From Actinomycetota bacterium (GTDB lineage Bacteria > Zhuqueibacterota > Zhuqueibacteria > Residuimicrobiales > Krinioviventaceae), in NCBI GenBank assembly GCA_011682565.1, contig JAACEJ010000162.1, forward strand, positions 1 to 7,276: a DNA stretch of 7,276 nucleotides, written 5' to 3'. The translations under genes and the position numbers were made by a program. This document shows, piece after piece, positions 1 to 5,448 of the stretch (the first letter of the stretch is position 1; each line of letters starts with the position of its first letter). A model generated the notes under the pieces. That model did not search any database and had not been told where the DNA came from. It worked only from the letters and a program-made list of their open reading frames with translations.

Positions 1-526
1 AAGTATTCGAAAAATAACAGACCTTACCCTCGATGTCCATTTAATGATTGAAAATGCCGATCACTATCTCAAAGCGTTCAGGGAAGCCGGTGCGGATATT
101 TTGACAGTGCATTACGAAGCTTGTACGCACTTGTGGCGAACCATCGATACAATACACGAGCTTGGTGCAAAAGCCGGTGTAACTCTGAATCCGGCAACTG
201 CAATTAACCTGCTCGACCCCGTGCTGGAAAAAATCGAAATGGTTTTGGTGATGACCGTGGAACCGGGGTTCGGCGGACAAAAGTTTACTCCGGAAATGAT
301 TGAAAAGGTTACCTATCTTTCACATGTCAAAAAGGAGAAAGGCCTTGATTTCGACATTGAAGTTGACGGCGGCATCGATGTTGAAACAGCGCCACAGGTC
401 GTTCAGGCCGGCGCCAATGTACTCGTGGCAGGCAGTTCGATATTTGGTAAGAAAGATATCGGGAGCGCAATCAAAGCTTTGAGAAAAGCCGCCGACTCGG
501 TTCTTAACCCGCAAATTATGGTTTAA
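1..526 (+). CDS. rpe: Ribulose-phosphate 3-epimerase, 5'-truncated by window edge
   Basis: This cytosolic enzyme interconverts D-ribulose 5-phosphate and D-xylulose 5-phosphate in the pentose phosphate (or Calvin) pathway. The frame is open from base 2, giving 174 residues before TAA at 524-526. The family is usually about 220 residues, so roughly 45 N-terminal residues lie outside the window. Visible family motifs, in order, are DVHLMIEN (from base 32; its His is a metal ligand in the family), MTVEPGFGGQKF (around 251-286, phosphate-side loop), EVDGGI (about 359-376; its Asp is the second catalytic acid/base and a metal ligand) and AGSSIFG near the C-terminus. All are intact and the TIM-barrel order is right. 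The ATG at base 44 is an internal Met of the DVHLM motif, not the start. The next gene has its own promoter, so rpe probably ends its own transcript; no T-tailed terminator follows, only a short hairpin at the stop codon. Confidence 0.96.
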   Translation, partial: SIRKITDLTLDVHLMIENADHYLKAFREAGADILTVHYEACTHLWRTIDTIHELGAKAGVTLNPATAINLLDPVLEKIEMVLVMTVEPGFGGQKFTPEMIEKVTYLSHVKKEKGLDFDIEVDGGIDVETAPQVVQAGANVLVAGSSIFGKKDIGSAIKALRKAADSVLNPQIMV

Positions 527-551
527 CTCATTTAATTTGTGATGAGTTAGA
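522..551 (+). other. Short hairpin spanning the rpe stop codon
   Basis: TAACTCAT at 524-531 and ATGAGTTA at 542-549 are perfect inverted repeats with a 10-base loop. A T-A and a T-G pair extend the stem outward to 522 and 551. The left arm contains the rpe stop codon. It is followed by an A-rich run, not a T-run, so it does not look like an intrinsic terminator for rpe. It could protect a 3' end or be chance in AT-rich sequence. Confidence 0.35.
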
Positions 552-574
552 AGCAAAATAAAATTAAATAAAAC

Positions 575-603
575 TTGACAAATTAGTTACTACTCTTTAT
601 ATT
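575..603 (+). promoter_or_regulatory. Sigma70-type promoter of the cold-shock gene
   Basis: A perfect -35 TTGACA (575-580) is followed after exactly 17 bases by TATATT (598-603), one mismatch from the consensus -10. Transcription would start near G610. This leaves an untranslated leader of about 109 bases before the csp ATG at 719, as in CspA-family genes that are regulated after transcription. It is the strongest promoter seen in the window. Confidence 0.85.
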
Positions 604-607
604 GTGT

Positions 608-692
608 CTGATTTGTAGATCATTTCAAGATGCGTCGTATCAAAAAGTAAATGGAGAGTGTGAAACTACAAATCGGAAGATGCGATTCATCT
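608..692 (+). ncRNA. Structured 5' leader of the csp mRNA (candidate RNA thermosensor)
   Basis: CTGATTTGTAG (608-618) can pair with CTACAAATCGG (666-676): 11 pairs including one G-U. The core 610-618 with 666-674 is nine perfect pairs. After a 4-base bulge, TTTCA (623-627) pairs with TGAAA (661-665). A second small hairpin, AGATG (678-682) with CATCT (688-692), lies between this stem and the GGAGG ribosome-binding site (704-708). The predicted transcript start, G610, is the first base of the perfect stem, so the 5' end would be base-paired. E. coli cspA leaders refold with temperature; similar behaviour here is inferred from position and folding only. No E. coli-type cold-box sequence was recognised. 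Confidence 0.5.
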
Positions 693-718
693 GCGTAGTA
701 CACGGAGGGAGTTGCAAT

Positions 719-919
719 ATGCCGATAGGCAAAATCAAGTGGTTCAATGAAAACAAAGGATACGGTTTCATTGAGCAAGACGAAGGCGAGGATGTTTTTG
801 TTCACTATTCTGTTATCGAAATGGAGGGTTTCAGAACCTTGGCGGAGGGAGCGAAAGTTGAGTTCGAGGCAGTAGAGGGAGAAAAAGGCTTGCAGGCTAC
901 CGTTGTAAAGCAAGCGTAA
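719..919 (+). CDS. csp: Cold-shock protein, CspA family (single cold-shock domain)
   Basis: This is a 66-residue single-domain nucleic-acid-binding protein. The family binds single-stranded RNA and DNA and acts as an RNA chaperone. It starts MPIGKIKWFN (KWFN 7-10). RNP1 is KGYGFIE at 13-19 and RNP2 is DVFVHY at 25-30. The GF-x-x-LAEG-x-x-VEFE segment and a KGLQA ending match the five-stranded OB fold, and length is typical. The ATG at 719 is chosen because GGAGG lies at 704-708 and the protein then begins exactly like the family. An in-frame ATG at 602 overlaps the -10 element and would add non-family sequence. The gene has its own promoter (575-603), structured leader and terminator (947-980), so it is probably monocistronic. 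Which of several paralogs it is, and whether it is cold- or growth-regulated, cannot be told. Confidence 0.97.
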   Translation: MPIGKIKWFNENKGYGFIEQDEGEDVFVHYSVIEMEGFRTLAEGAKVEFEAVEGEKGLQATVVKQA

Positions 920-946
920 ACCTGAAAGACATTCTCGGAAAATTGG

Positions 947-980
947 AAACCCCGCAACATTTTTTGTGGGGTTTTTGTTT
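947..980 (+). terminator. Rho-independent terminator of csp
   Basis: AAACCCCGCAA (947-957) pairs with TTGTGGGGTTT (964-974): 11 pairs including one G-U around a 6-base loop. The stem runs straight into TTTTT-G-TTT. It lies 27 bases after the csp stop codon, in the right orientation to end that transcript. Confidence 0.88.
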
Positions 981-1011
981 GCCGGCGTTTCTGATTCAAA
1001 AAAGGTGTGTT

Positions 1012-1455
1012 ATGAAAAAAGTATTTGATAAAAAAGATATTGATAAAATTGCCCATGTTTTGGGTGTGGAGCCTAAATTTAAAGGCAACAATTATCGTTT
1101 CGTTGTTGAAAATAAAGAGCAACGGGGCCACATTTCATTTGAAATTTATCCCGACATTCCTATCGGTGAAAAAACCGGCAATTTAATTTGTGTTTATACG
1201 AGTTTTGCGCACTTGCAGCTCCATTTTTGCACCGGCTATGTTGTCAGTGACTATCTGGGCGAGATCACTTTTATCGGAGAATATCAGGGGCATCTATCCG
1301 GTCTGATCGTTGAAAAAGGCGGTGGCTGCTCGTTGTTTGCTAATGTAGACAGCAGTATTCTTTCGGGAGACTTTACAACAATGGGACCCGAGATCATGCT
1401 TTCAGGTGTTGCCCTTTCCCTAGCCGAAGGTATCCTGCCCGGACAAGATAATTAA
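1012..1455 (+). CDS. Conserved-looking hypothetical protein, 147 aa
   Basis: I do not recognise this family. The ATG at 1012 is chosen because an AAGGTG ribosome-binding site lies 5-10 bases upstream. An in-frame ATG at 943 precedes the csp terminator hairpin and would code through it. The N-terminus is Lys-rich (MKKVFDKKDIDKIAHVLGVE) and looks like a short helix. It is followed by alternating beta-like segments (about 28-46, 57-70, 84-101), a Gly-rich turn KGGGCS at 102-107, and a more helical end. Cysteines are at 60, 73 and 106, not in a metal-binding spacing. There is no signal peptide or membrane segment, so a soluble cytosolic alpha/beta protein is likely. Codon use looks like the neighbours, supporting a real gene. 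xerD starts 57 bases downstream on the same strand. No promoter was found after the csp terminator, so expression may depend on read-through or a weak promoter. Function unknown. Confidence 0.8.
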   Translation: MKKVFDKKDIDKIAHVLGVEPKFKGNNYRFVVENKEQRGHISFEIYPDIPIGEKTGNLICVYTSFAHLQLHFCTGYVVSDYLGEITFIGEYQGHLSGLIVEKGGGCSLFANVDSSILSGDFTTMGPEIMLSGVALSLAEGILPGQDN

Positions 1456-1469
1456 TTCATTAACTCAAA

Positions 1470-1506
1470 CTCGATTCATTAATAGTACCGTATTTCTTAA
1501 ATCGAG
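1470..1506. repeat. Seven-base inverted repeat just upstream of xerD
   Basis: CTCGATT (1470-1476) and AATCGAG (1500-1506) are perfect inverted repeats 23 bases apart, ending 6 bases before the xerD ATG. In RNA the right arm would lie where a ribosome-binding site is expected, and xerD has no good Shine-Dalgarno apart from this GAG. A translational control element or an operator is possible; chance is not excluded. Confidence 0.3.
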
Positions 1507-1512
1507 CTTTTC

Positions 1513-2421
1513 ATGAACCTCTCGGATTGCCTTGATAGCTTTATTGATTATTTGCGCATCGAACGACAGGTTGCCCAAAATACGGTTGAAGCATACCAGA
1601 GAGACCTTTTAAGATATATTTCTTTTTTACATGATAACGCGATACAAACTCCTGAAAAAGTGACTCAGGCTGATGTAAACTTTTTTATAGAAATGCTCCA
1701 TTCTCTCCATTTGGGTCCTTCTTCGATTTCCCGCAATCTATCTGCCGCGCGCGCATTTCACAAGTTTATCGCGGGGGAAAATTTGGCAGAAAAAGATCCG
1801 ACAGCAAATATCTCTGTACCAAAACCATGGATGAAACTTCCCGAGGTATTGGATCAAATTGAAATTGAAAAGCTGCTCGCTCAACCGGATGTGGCAACGA
1901 ATACAGGTTTACGCGACCGGGCACTTTTGGAATTCCTCTATGCTACAGGAGTACGAGTTTCCGAATTGGTAAGCATTCGTTATCCTGATATTTTCTGGGA
2001 AGATGAATTTGTACGTGTTTTTGGTAAAGGCGGAAAGGAGAGACTCATTCCCGTTGGAAAAACAGCGCTCCACTGGGTAAAAGAATACAACGACATAACA
2101 CGAAGGCGACTGGCCAGCCTGGGATTATCGGGAGAAATCGTTTTTTTAAACCGCTTTGGTAAAAAATTGAGCCGCCAGAGTGTGTGGATTCTCATCAAAA
2201 AATATGCGCTGGCTGCGGGAATAAAAAAGTTTATCAGTCCGCACACCATCCGCCACTGTTTTGCCACGCACCTGATCGAAGGCGGCGCTGACTTGCGCGC
2301 CGTTCAGGAAATGCTGGGCCATGCGGATATTTCCACGACACAGATTTATACACACTTGGACAGAGAATATCTCAAAGAAGTCCACCGGCAATTTCATCCG
2401 CTGGAAACCGGGAAGGTTTAA
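1513..2421 (+). CDS. xerD: Site-specific tyrosine recombinase XerD
   Basis: XerD works with XerC at the dif site near the terminus to resolve chromosome dimers at cell division, coupled to FtsK. The 302-residue protein has an N-terminal SAM-like core-binding domain (about 1-90, including RQVAQNTVEAYQRDL) and a C-terminal catalytic domain (about 108-295). All catalytic residues are present: R148 (ATGVRVSE), K172 (GKGGKER), H244 and R247 (HTIRHCFATHL), H270 (GHADIS) and nucleophile Y279 (TTQIYTH). As I recall, these numbers equal those of E. coli XerD, so the alignment needs almost no gaps. This and the CFATHL...GGADLR...LGHADISTTQIYTH block favour XerD over XerC or a phage integrase. Length is typical (about 298). 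No att site or phage gene is nearby, supporting a housekeeping role. The ribosome-binding site is weak. TAATG at the end overlaps a possible small ORF. Confidence 0.95.
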   Translation: MNLSDCLDSFIDYLRIERQVAQNTVEAYQRDLLRYISFLHDNAIQTPEKVTQADVNFFIEMLHSLHLGPSSISRNLSAARAFHKFIAGENLAEKDPTANISVPKPWMKLPEVLDQIEIEKLLAQPDVATNTGLRDRALLEFLYATGVRVSELVSIRYPDIFWEDEFVRVFGKGGKERLIPVGKTALHWVKEYNDITRRRLASLGLSGEIVFLNRFGKKLSRQSVWILIKKYALAAGIKKFISPHTIRHCFATHLIEGGADLRAVQEMLGHADISTTQIYTHLDREYLKEVHRQFHPLETGKV

Positions 2422-2507
2422 TGATCGCTGAGAAGCCCATTTTCCGCAACGGATTTAAAAAACCATCGGATGAAATAACAGAACAGAAAGAAAGATTCCA
2501 AAAATAG
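2421..2507 (+). CDS. Possible 28-aa small ORF between xerD and birA
   Basis: An ATG at 2421-2423 shares its A with the xerD stop (TAATG) and has GAAGG at 2412-2416, four bases upstream. That spacing suits translational coupling. The frame runs MIAEKPIFRNGFKKPSDEIT and ends EQKERFQK before TAG at 2505-2507. The product would be small, charged, mostly basic and soluble, with no membrane segment or known motif. It fills most of the 124-base gap between xerD and birA. The evidence is only position and the ribosome-binding site; it may be a leader peptide, a remnant of a longer gene, or not expressed. Confidence 0.35.
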   Translation: MIAEKPIFRNGFKKPSDEITEQKERFQK

Positions 2508-2545
2508 TAACAGTTCAGGTGTATTAAAATTGGACACAGATAAAA

Positions 2546-3304
2546 ATGAAACCAATCGGTCGAAAAATTATTCGCTATGAATCTTTGGCATCGACCAACG
2601 ATGTCCTGAAAGAAAAAGCCCTTGCAGGTGAACGTGAAGGTTTGGTTATCACCGCAAAGGAACAGACAAAGGGGCGCGGGCGGGGTACGAATTCCTGGTT
2701 GTCCAGACGCGATAAGGGACTCTATTTTTCGGTTCTCTTCAGACCACACATAAATGCACGCGATTTGAGCATTTTCTCTCTTTTCCCTGCTATTGCCCTG
2801 GTCGATGCGATTGCACACCAGAGCGGACTGAATGCCGCAACCAAATGGCCGAATGATATTTTTTTAGGGGAAAAAAAGGTCGCAGGAATTCTTATAGAGG
2901 CGAACTCGGCATCTCAGCATATCAACTTTGTTATCGTTGGAATCGGCGTCAATGTTTTGCATGAAAAAGTTGACTTTCCACCGAGCCTTGCCACGACTGC
3001 ATGTTCCATAAAAAGTGCAACGGGCAAAGCTGTTGATATATCCGATTTGCTGGACGAAATTTTATCCGGTATGGAGTCGATTTATGCGGAAATAGAGAAT
3101 ACAGCGAATTGGCGGCAAATCATTGCTGATGAATGGTTAAAGCGTTGCTTTCATCTTGGATACCAAGTTACAATTAAAAATAATTCTCTTTCAAAAGAAG
3201 GTATTTTTCAAGGCATTACAACAACGGGTGAGGCGCTTATCCGCACGGAAAACAACATTTTAGAAAAAATTACTGTCGGAGACTTTTCACTAAAGGAGAA
3301 CTGA
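2546..3304 (+). CDS. birA: Biotin--[acetyl-CoA carboxylase] ligase, monofunctional
   Basis: This cytosolic enzyme activates biotin with ATP and attaches it to the carrier-protein lysine of acetyl-CoA carboxylase and related carboxylases. The 252-residue protein starts directly with the ligase domain (YESLASTNDVLKE, 11-23). It then shows the adenylate-binding GRGRG-x3-W motif (43-51), KWPND (100-104), KKVAGILIE with the biotin-site lysine K111, and GIGVNV (132-137). A C-terminal SH3-like domain follows from about 205. The N-terminal winged-helix DNA-binding domain of E. coli BirA (about 60 residues) is absent, so it should be a class I ligase that does not repress biotin genes. The ATG at 2546 is the only plausible start, since an in-frame TAA lies at 2525-2527; its Shine-Dalgarno is poor. 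Its TGA overlaps the coaX ATG by one base, and birA-coaX adjacency is common in bacteria, pointing to one operon for carboxylase and CoA cofactors. Confidence 0.95.
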   Translation: MKPIGRKIIRYESLASTNDVLKEKALAGEREGLVITAKEQTKGRGRGTNSWLSRRDKGLYFSVLFRPHINARDLSIFSLFPAIALVDAIAHQSGLNAATKWPNDIFLGEKKVAGILIEANSASQHINFVIVGIGVNVLHEKVDFPPSLATTACSIKSATGKAVDISDLLDEILSGMESIYAEIENTANWRQIIADEWLKRCFHLGYQVTIKNNSLSKEGIFQGITTTGEALIRTENNILEKITVGDFSLKEN

Positions 3305-4086
3305 TGTTACTTGCAATCGATATCGGAAATACACAGATTGCCGCCGGTCTGTTTAAAAACGGACAACTGGTTGCGCATTGGCGTTTGTCCAGTACTTATG
3401 ATCGTACCGAGGATGAGACGTGGATTCTCATGGAATCAATTTGCGCGGCTCATGGATTTAAAATTCAGGACGCGGAAGGGGTGGCGATTACGTCTGTCGT
3501 ACCTGGAATGACGCCGACTTTTGAAAAAATGACCACCAAGTATTTGCGCTGCGATCCGATCATTATTCAGCATGATTTAGACCTGGGGATAAAAATATTG
3601 TACGAAAATCCCGCGAGCGTTGGCGCAGATCGTCTGGTGAATGCGGTGGCGGGTTACGAGAAATATGGCGGCCCGCTCATCATCGTTGATCTGGGTACTG
3701 CAACAACATTTGATATTATCACAAAAAACGGAGAATACCTCGGTGGGATTATTGCGCCGGGGATTGAAATGTCCGCCATGATTATGCACCAGCGGGCAGC
3801 AAAATTGCCGCGAGTTGAACTGCGTTTTCCTGAACGCGTTATCGGCATGTCGACCGAAATGAGCATGCAGAGTGGTTTAATGTATGGTGCCGTGGAAATG
3901 ATTAACGGAATGATTGACCGAATCAACAATGAATTGGATGAAGAAGCGACAAGCATTGCCACCGGCGGATTGGCAAGATTAATTCTACCCCGATTGCGTG
4001 CCGTGAAATCATTGGAGCCCTTTTTAACGTTGCAGGGTCTTTACATTATCTACAATCGTCTGAAAATAATAAAAAGTCGTCATTGA
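3304..4086 (+). CDS. coaX: Type III pantothenate kinase
   Basis: CoaX phosphorylates pantothenate with ATP, the first step of coenzyme A synthesis in the cytosol. Type III enzymes need a monovalent cation and are not feedback-inhibited by CoA. The 260-residue protein, a typical length, has the ASKHA-fold motifs in order. These are DIGNT (6-10, phosphate loop), GADR (107-110, whose Asp is the proposed general base), DLGTATTFD (129-137), GGIIAPGIEMS (147-157), SGLMYGAV (190-197) and ATGGLA (219-224, adenosine loop). The C-terminal LTLQGLYIIYNRLK is also family-like. The start is certain: AAGGAG at 3293-3298 inside the birA tail precedes ATG at 3304, which overlaps the birA stop (TGATG). This favours translational coupling and a birA-coaX operon. 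The TGA stop at 4084-4086 lies inside the terminator hairpin. Confidence 0.96.
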   Translation: MLLAIDIGNTQIAAGLFKNGQLVAHWRLSSTYDRTEDETWILMESICAAHGFKIQDAEGVAITSVVPGMTPTFEKMTTKYLRCDPIIIQHDLDLGIKILYENPASVGADRLVNAVAGYEKYGGPLIIVDLGTATTFDIITKNGEYLGGIIAPGIEMSAMIMHQRAAKLPRVELRFPERVIGMSTEMSMQSGLMYGAVEMINGMIDRINNELDEEATSIATGGLARLILPRLRAVKSLEPFLTLQGLYIIYNRLKIIKSRH

Positions 4087-4100
4087 CGGCTTTTTATTTT
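4071..4100 (+). terminator. Rho-independent terminator overlapping the coaX stop codon
   Basis: AAAAAGTCGTC (4071-4081) pairs with GACGGCTTTTT (4085-4095): 11 pairs with one T-G wobble and a 3-base loop, followed by A-TTTT. The left arm encodes the last coaX residues, and the stop codon (4084-4086) begins in the loop. It ends the xerD-birA-coaX direction of transcription. Confidence 0.8.
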
Positions 4101-4124
4101 AGGAAATATTTATGAGTAATCTGC

Positions 4125-4261
4125 AAAGTCGAAAAGCATGTCATCGCAAGGAGTGGAGCGTGAGTTTACCCCGAATTATCGGGGAAGCGATCTTTAAGAA
4201 ACTGCACCTTAGCTGACATCCAGATTGCTTCGCTTCGCTCGCAATGACATTTTGCGACTTT
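4125..4261. repeat. Imperfect inverted-repeat element (MITE/REP-like) between convergent genes
   Basis: The outer arms AAAGTCGAAAAGCATGTCAT (4125-4144) and, on the other strand, AAAGTCGCAAAATGTCAT (4261-4244) match with few differences. Homology continues inward: CGCAAGGAG on the left corresponds to TGCGAG on the right. AAGCGATCT (4185-4193) matches the inverted AGATTGCTT (4222-4230) at 8 of 9. The right arm is about 40 bases. The left is about 69, because it carries extra sequence including its own CCCCGA/TCGGGG hairpin (4169-4184). There is no ORF inside, so any movement would need a transposase supplied elsewhere. The core resembles TGTCATTGCGAG...GAAGC repeats that I recall as frequent in many environmental bacterial genomes; this is from memory. 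The right arm ends GCGACTTTTT, so the structure could also act as a back-up terminator after coaX. Confidence 0.7.
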
Positions 4262-4307
4262 TTACGAGGTTCTCATTTATCAGATCAATCGTTTTTATTT
4301 TTTAAAC

Positions 4308-4541
4308 TTATAGCGAAATGACTTCCTGTATCTCCGGCACTTGACGTTTGAGTTCCCTTTCGATCCCCATCCGAAGGGTCACTTGCGCCATGGGACAGGT
4401 TCCACAAGCACCCTCCAACCTGACCTCGACAATGCCGTCATCTTTAACATCAACCAGTTCAACATTTCCCCCATCTGCAACGAGATAAGGACGAACGCTG
4501 TCCAGGGCATCTTGTACTTTTTTATATAATGTATCTTCCAT
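4308..4541 (-). CDS. nfu: NifU-like (Nfu) Fe-S cluster carrier, single C-terminal-type domain
   Basis: Nfu-domain proteins bind a [4Fe-4S] cluster, usually across a dimer, and deliver it to client enzymes in the cytosol. This 77-residue protein is just the Nfu domain. It has VRPYLVADGGNVELV (16-30), then EGACGTCPMAQVTLRMGIE (43-61) with the cluster ligands C46 and C49. The length fits stand-alone Nfu proteins; the IscU-like N-terminal and central domains of NifU are absent. The start ATG (4541-4539) has AGAGGA at 4556-4551, nine bases upstream and inside the rnfB 3' end. It follows the rnfB stop by only 5 bases on the same strand, so the two are almost certainly co-transcribed. RnfB carries several predicted Fe-S clusters and is the obvious candidate client. 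That link is inferred from gene order. No clear intrinsic terminator follows. Confidence 0.93.
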   Translation of the reverse strand: MEDTLYKKVQDALDSVRPYLVADGGNVELVDVKDDGIVEVRLEGACGTCPMAQVTLRMGIERELKRQVPEIQEVISL

Positions 4542-4546
4542 TAAAT

Positions 4547-5404
4547 TTAATCCTCTTGTTTTTCGAGTTTATCTTTGCTTTCAGTTACGGGTTCCGAAAC
4601 TTTGCGTACTACGTAAGACTTGGACGGACACTTTGCAACTGCCGCAAATAATTCTTCACTATGAATATCCTGAATAACCGGCAGGTTCCCTTCCATCTTA
4701 ATCGCACCGGATGGTGTTACTTTGGGTATTGTACAAATCTTGCATGCAAAACAGCCGACCGAACACACAGATTTCACTGCTTTTAATTTGTCCTGGGAAA
4801 CACAACCCAAAAAGACTTTTTGGCTTCTTGGGATGAGCGCCATAATGTCTCTCGGACAGGTTATAACGCACACGTTACATCCCGTACATTTGTCTTCGAT
4901 CACCACAGGAAGGTCGTTATCGCTCATGTACATTGCATCAAACGGACAGGCTTTAACGCAGGAACCCAGCCCCAGGCAGCCATATTCGCATGCTTTATGA
5001 CCGCCGCCGATCAACTCTGCAGCACTGCAATCTTGTATGCCTTCGTAGATAAATTTTTCCCTGGCCTCTGCTTTTCCGCCCTGACATTGTACGACAGCAA
5101 CCTTGGGTTCTTCAGCTTCCACGCCCGTGATACCAAGGATATGCGACATGCGGGCGGCAACATCCTGACCGCCGGGAGAACATTTATTTGGAGGCACTCT
5201 GCCTGCCACAACCGCTTCCGCATAAGCACTGCAACCCGGTTGCCCGCAAGCGCCGCAATTTGCACCCGGCAAAATTTCAACGATTTCTTCCACTCTGGGA
5301 TCAACCTTTACCGCAAACTTTTTAGCCGCGAATGCCAATCCCACTCCGAAAAGTAATCCCAGCCCACCCAGGGCAATAATCGATGATAAGAACAACGGAT
5401 CCAT
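4547..5404 (-). CDS. rnfB: RnfB-like electron-transport iron-sulfur protein
   Basis: RnfB is the membrane-anchored ferredoxin-like subunit through which electrons enter the Rnf ferredoxin:NAD+ oxidoreductase, a Na+ or H+ pump. With start ATG at 5404 it has 285 residues. A single N-terminal membrane helix (about 5-27) is followed by FAVKVDPRVEEI. A four-Cys Fe-S domain has C50, C53, C58 and C75. Two ferredoxin-type motifs follow: C139/C143/C149/C153 (ending CPFDAM) and C173/C176/C179/C183 (CTGCNVCVITCP). The C-terminal extension has C214, C218, C221, C224 and C259. There, KVTPSGAI has Thr where a ferredoxin would have Cys, and the partner motif keeps only its final CP. A TTG start at 5428 would add eight residues ahead of the usual N-terminus and lacks a ribosome-binding site. 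The ATG also has only a weak one. No rnfC, D, G, E or A is adjacent: nfu is downstream and a non-coding region upstream. It could serve an Rnf complex encoded elsewhere or act as a separate electron carrier. Confidence 0.92.
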   Translation of the reverse strand: MDPLFLSSIIALGGLGLLFGVGLAFAAKKFAVKVDPRVEEIVEILPGANCGACGQPGCSAYAEAVVAGRVPPNKCSPGGQDVAARMSHILGITGVEAEEPKVAVVQCQGGKAEAREKFIYEGIQDCSAAELIGGGHKACEYGCLGLGSCVKACPFDAMYMSDNDLPVVIEDKCTGCNVCVITCPRDIMALIPRSQKVFLGCVSQDKLKAVKSVCSVGCFACKICTIPKVTPSGAIKMEGNLPVIQDIHSEELFAAVAKCPSKSYVVRKVSEPVTESKDKLEKQED

Positions 5405-5448
5405 GAATCGCTCACTCGTTATTACCAAATTTCAGTTAACATTCGGCA

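Noticed and set aside
602..718. Possible 39-residue N-terminal extension of the cold-shock protein from ATG 602
   Set aside because: The ATG lies inside the -10 element of the strong promoter, the extension is Cys-rich and unlike the family, and ATG 719 has a good ribosome-binding site and gives the standard 66-residue protein.
943..1011. Upstream ATG 943 as start of the 147-aa hypothetical protein
   Set aside because: The added codons run through the csp terminator hairpin; ATG 1012 has its own ribosome-binding site.
1475..1502. dif-like site upstream of xerD
   Set aside because: The right half (ATTTCTTAAAT) resembles the XerD arm of dif, but the left half and centre do not match, and dif is normally near the replication terminus; AT-rich chance similarity is more likely.
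1513..2421. Phage or genomic-island integrase instead of XerD
   Set aside because: The length, motif spacing and catalytic-residue numbers agree with chromosomal XerD, and no att site, tRNA or phage gene is nearby.
2422..2545. Biotin operator or riboswitch upstream of birA
   Set aside because: No long dyad or known riboswitch core is visible, and this BirA lacks the DNA-binding domain.
3577..3962. Minus-strand open frames inside coaX
   Set aside because: They overlap a fully conserved plus-strand gene, have no ribosome-binding site or recognisable motif, and are shadows of its codon pattern.
4820..5356. 178-codon open frame on the plus strand opposite rnfB
   Set aside because: It is antisense to a clearly conserved gene, has no ribosome-binding site, and its Cys/His/Thr-rich product matches what the reverse complement of a Cys-rich gene gives.
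5405..5428. TTG 5428 as the rnfB start
   Set aside because: No ribosome-binding site precedes it, and the resulting eight extra residues sit before the usual membrane helix start of RnfB; ATG 5404 is more family-like.
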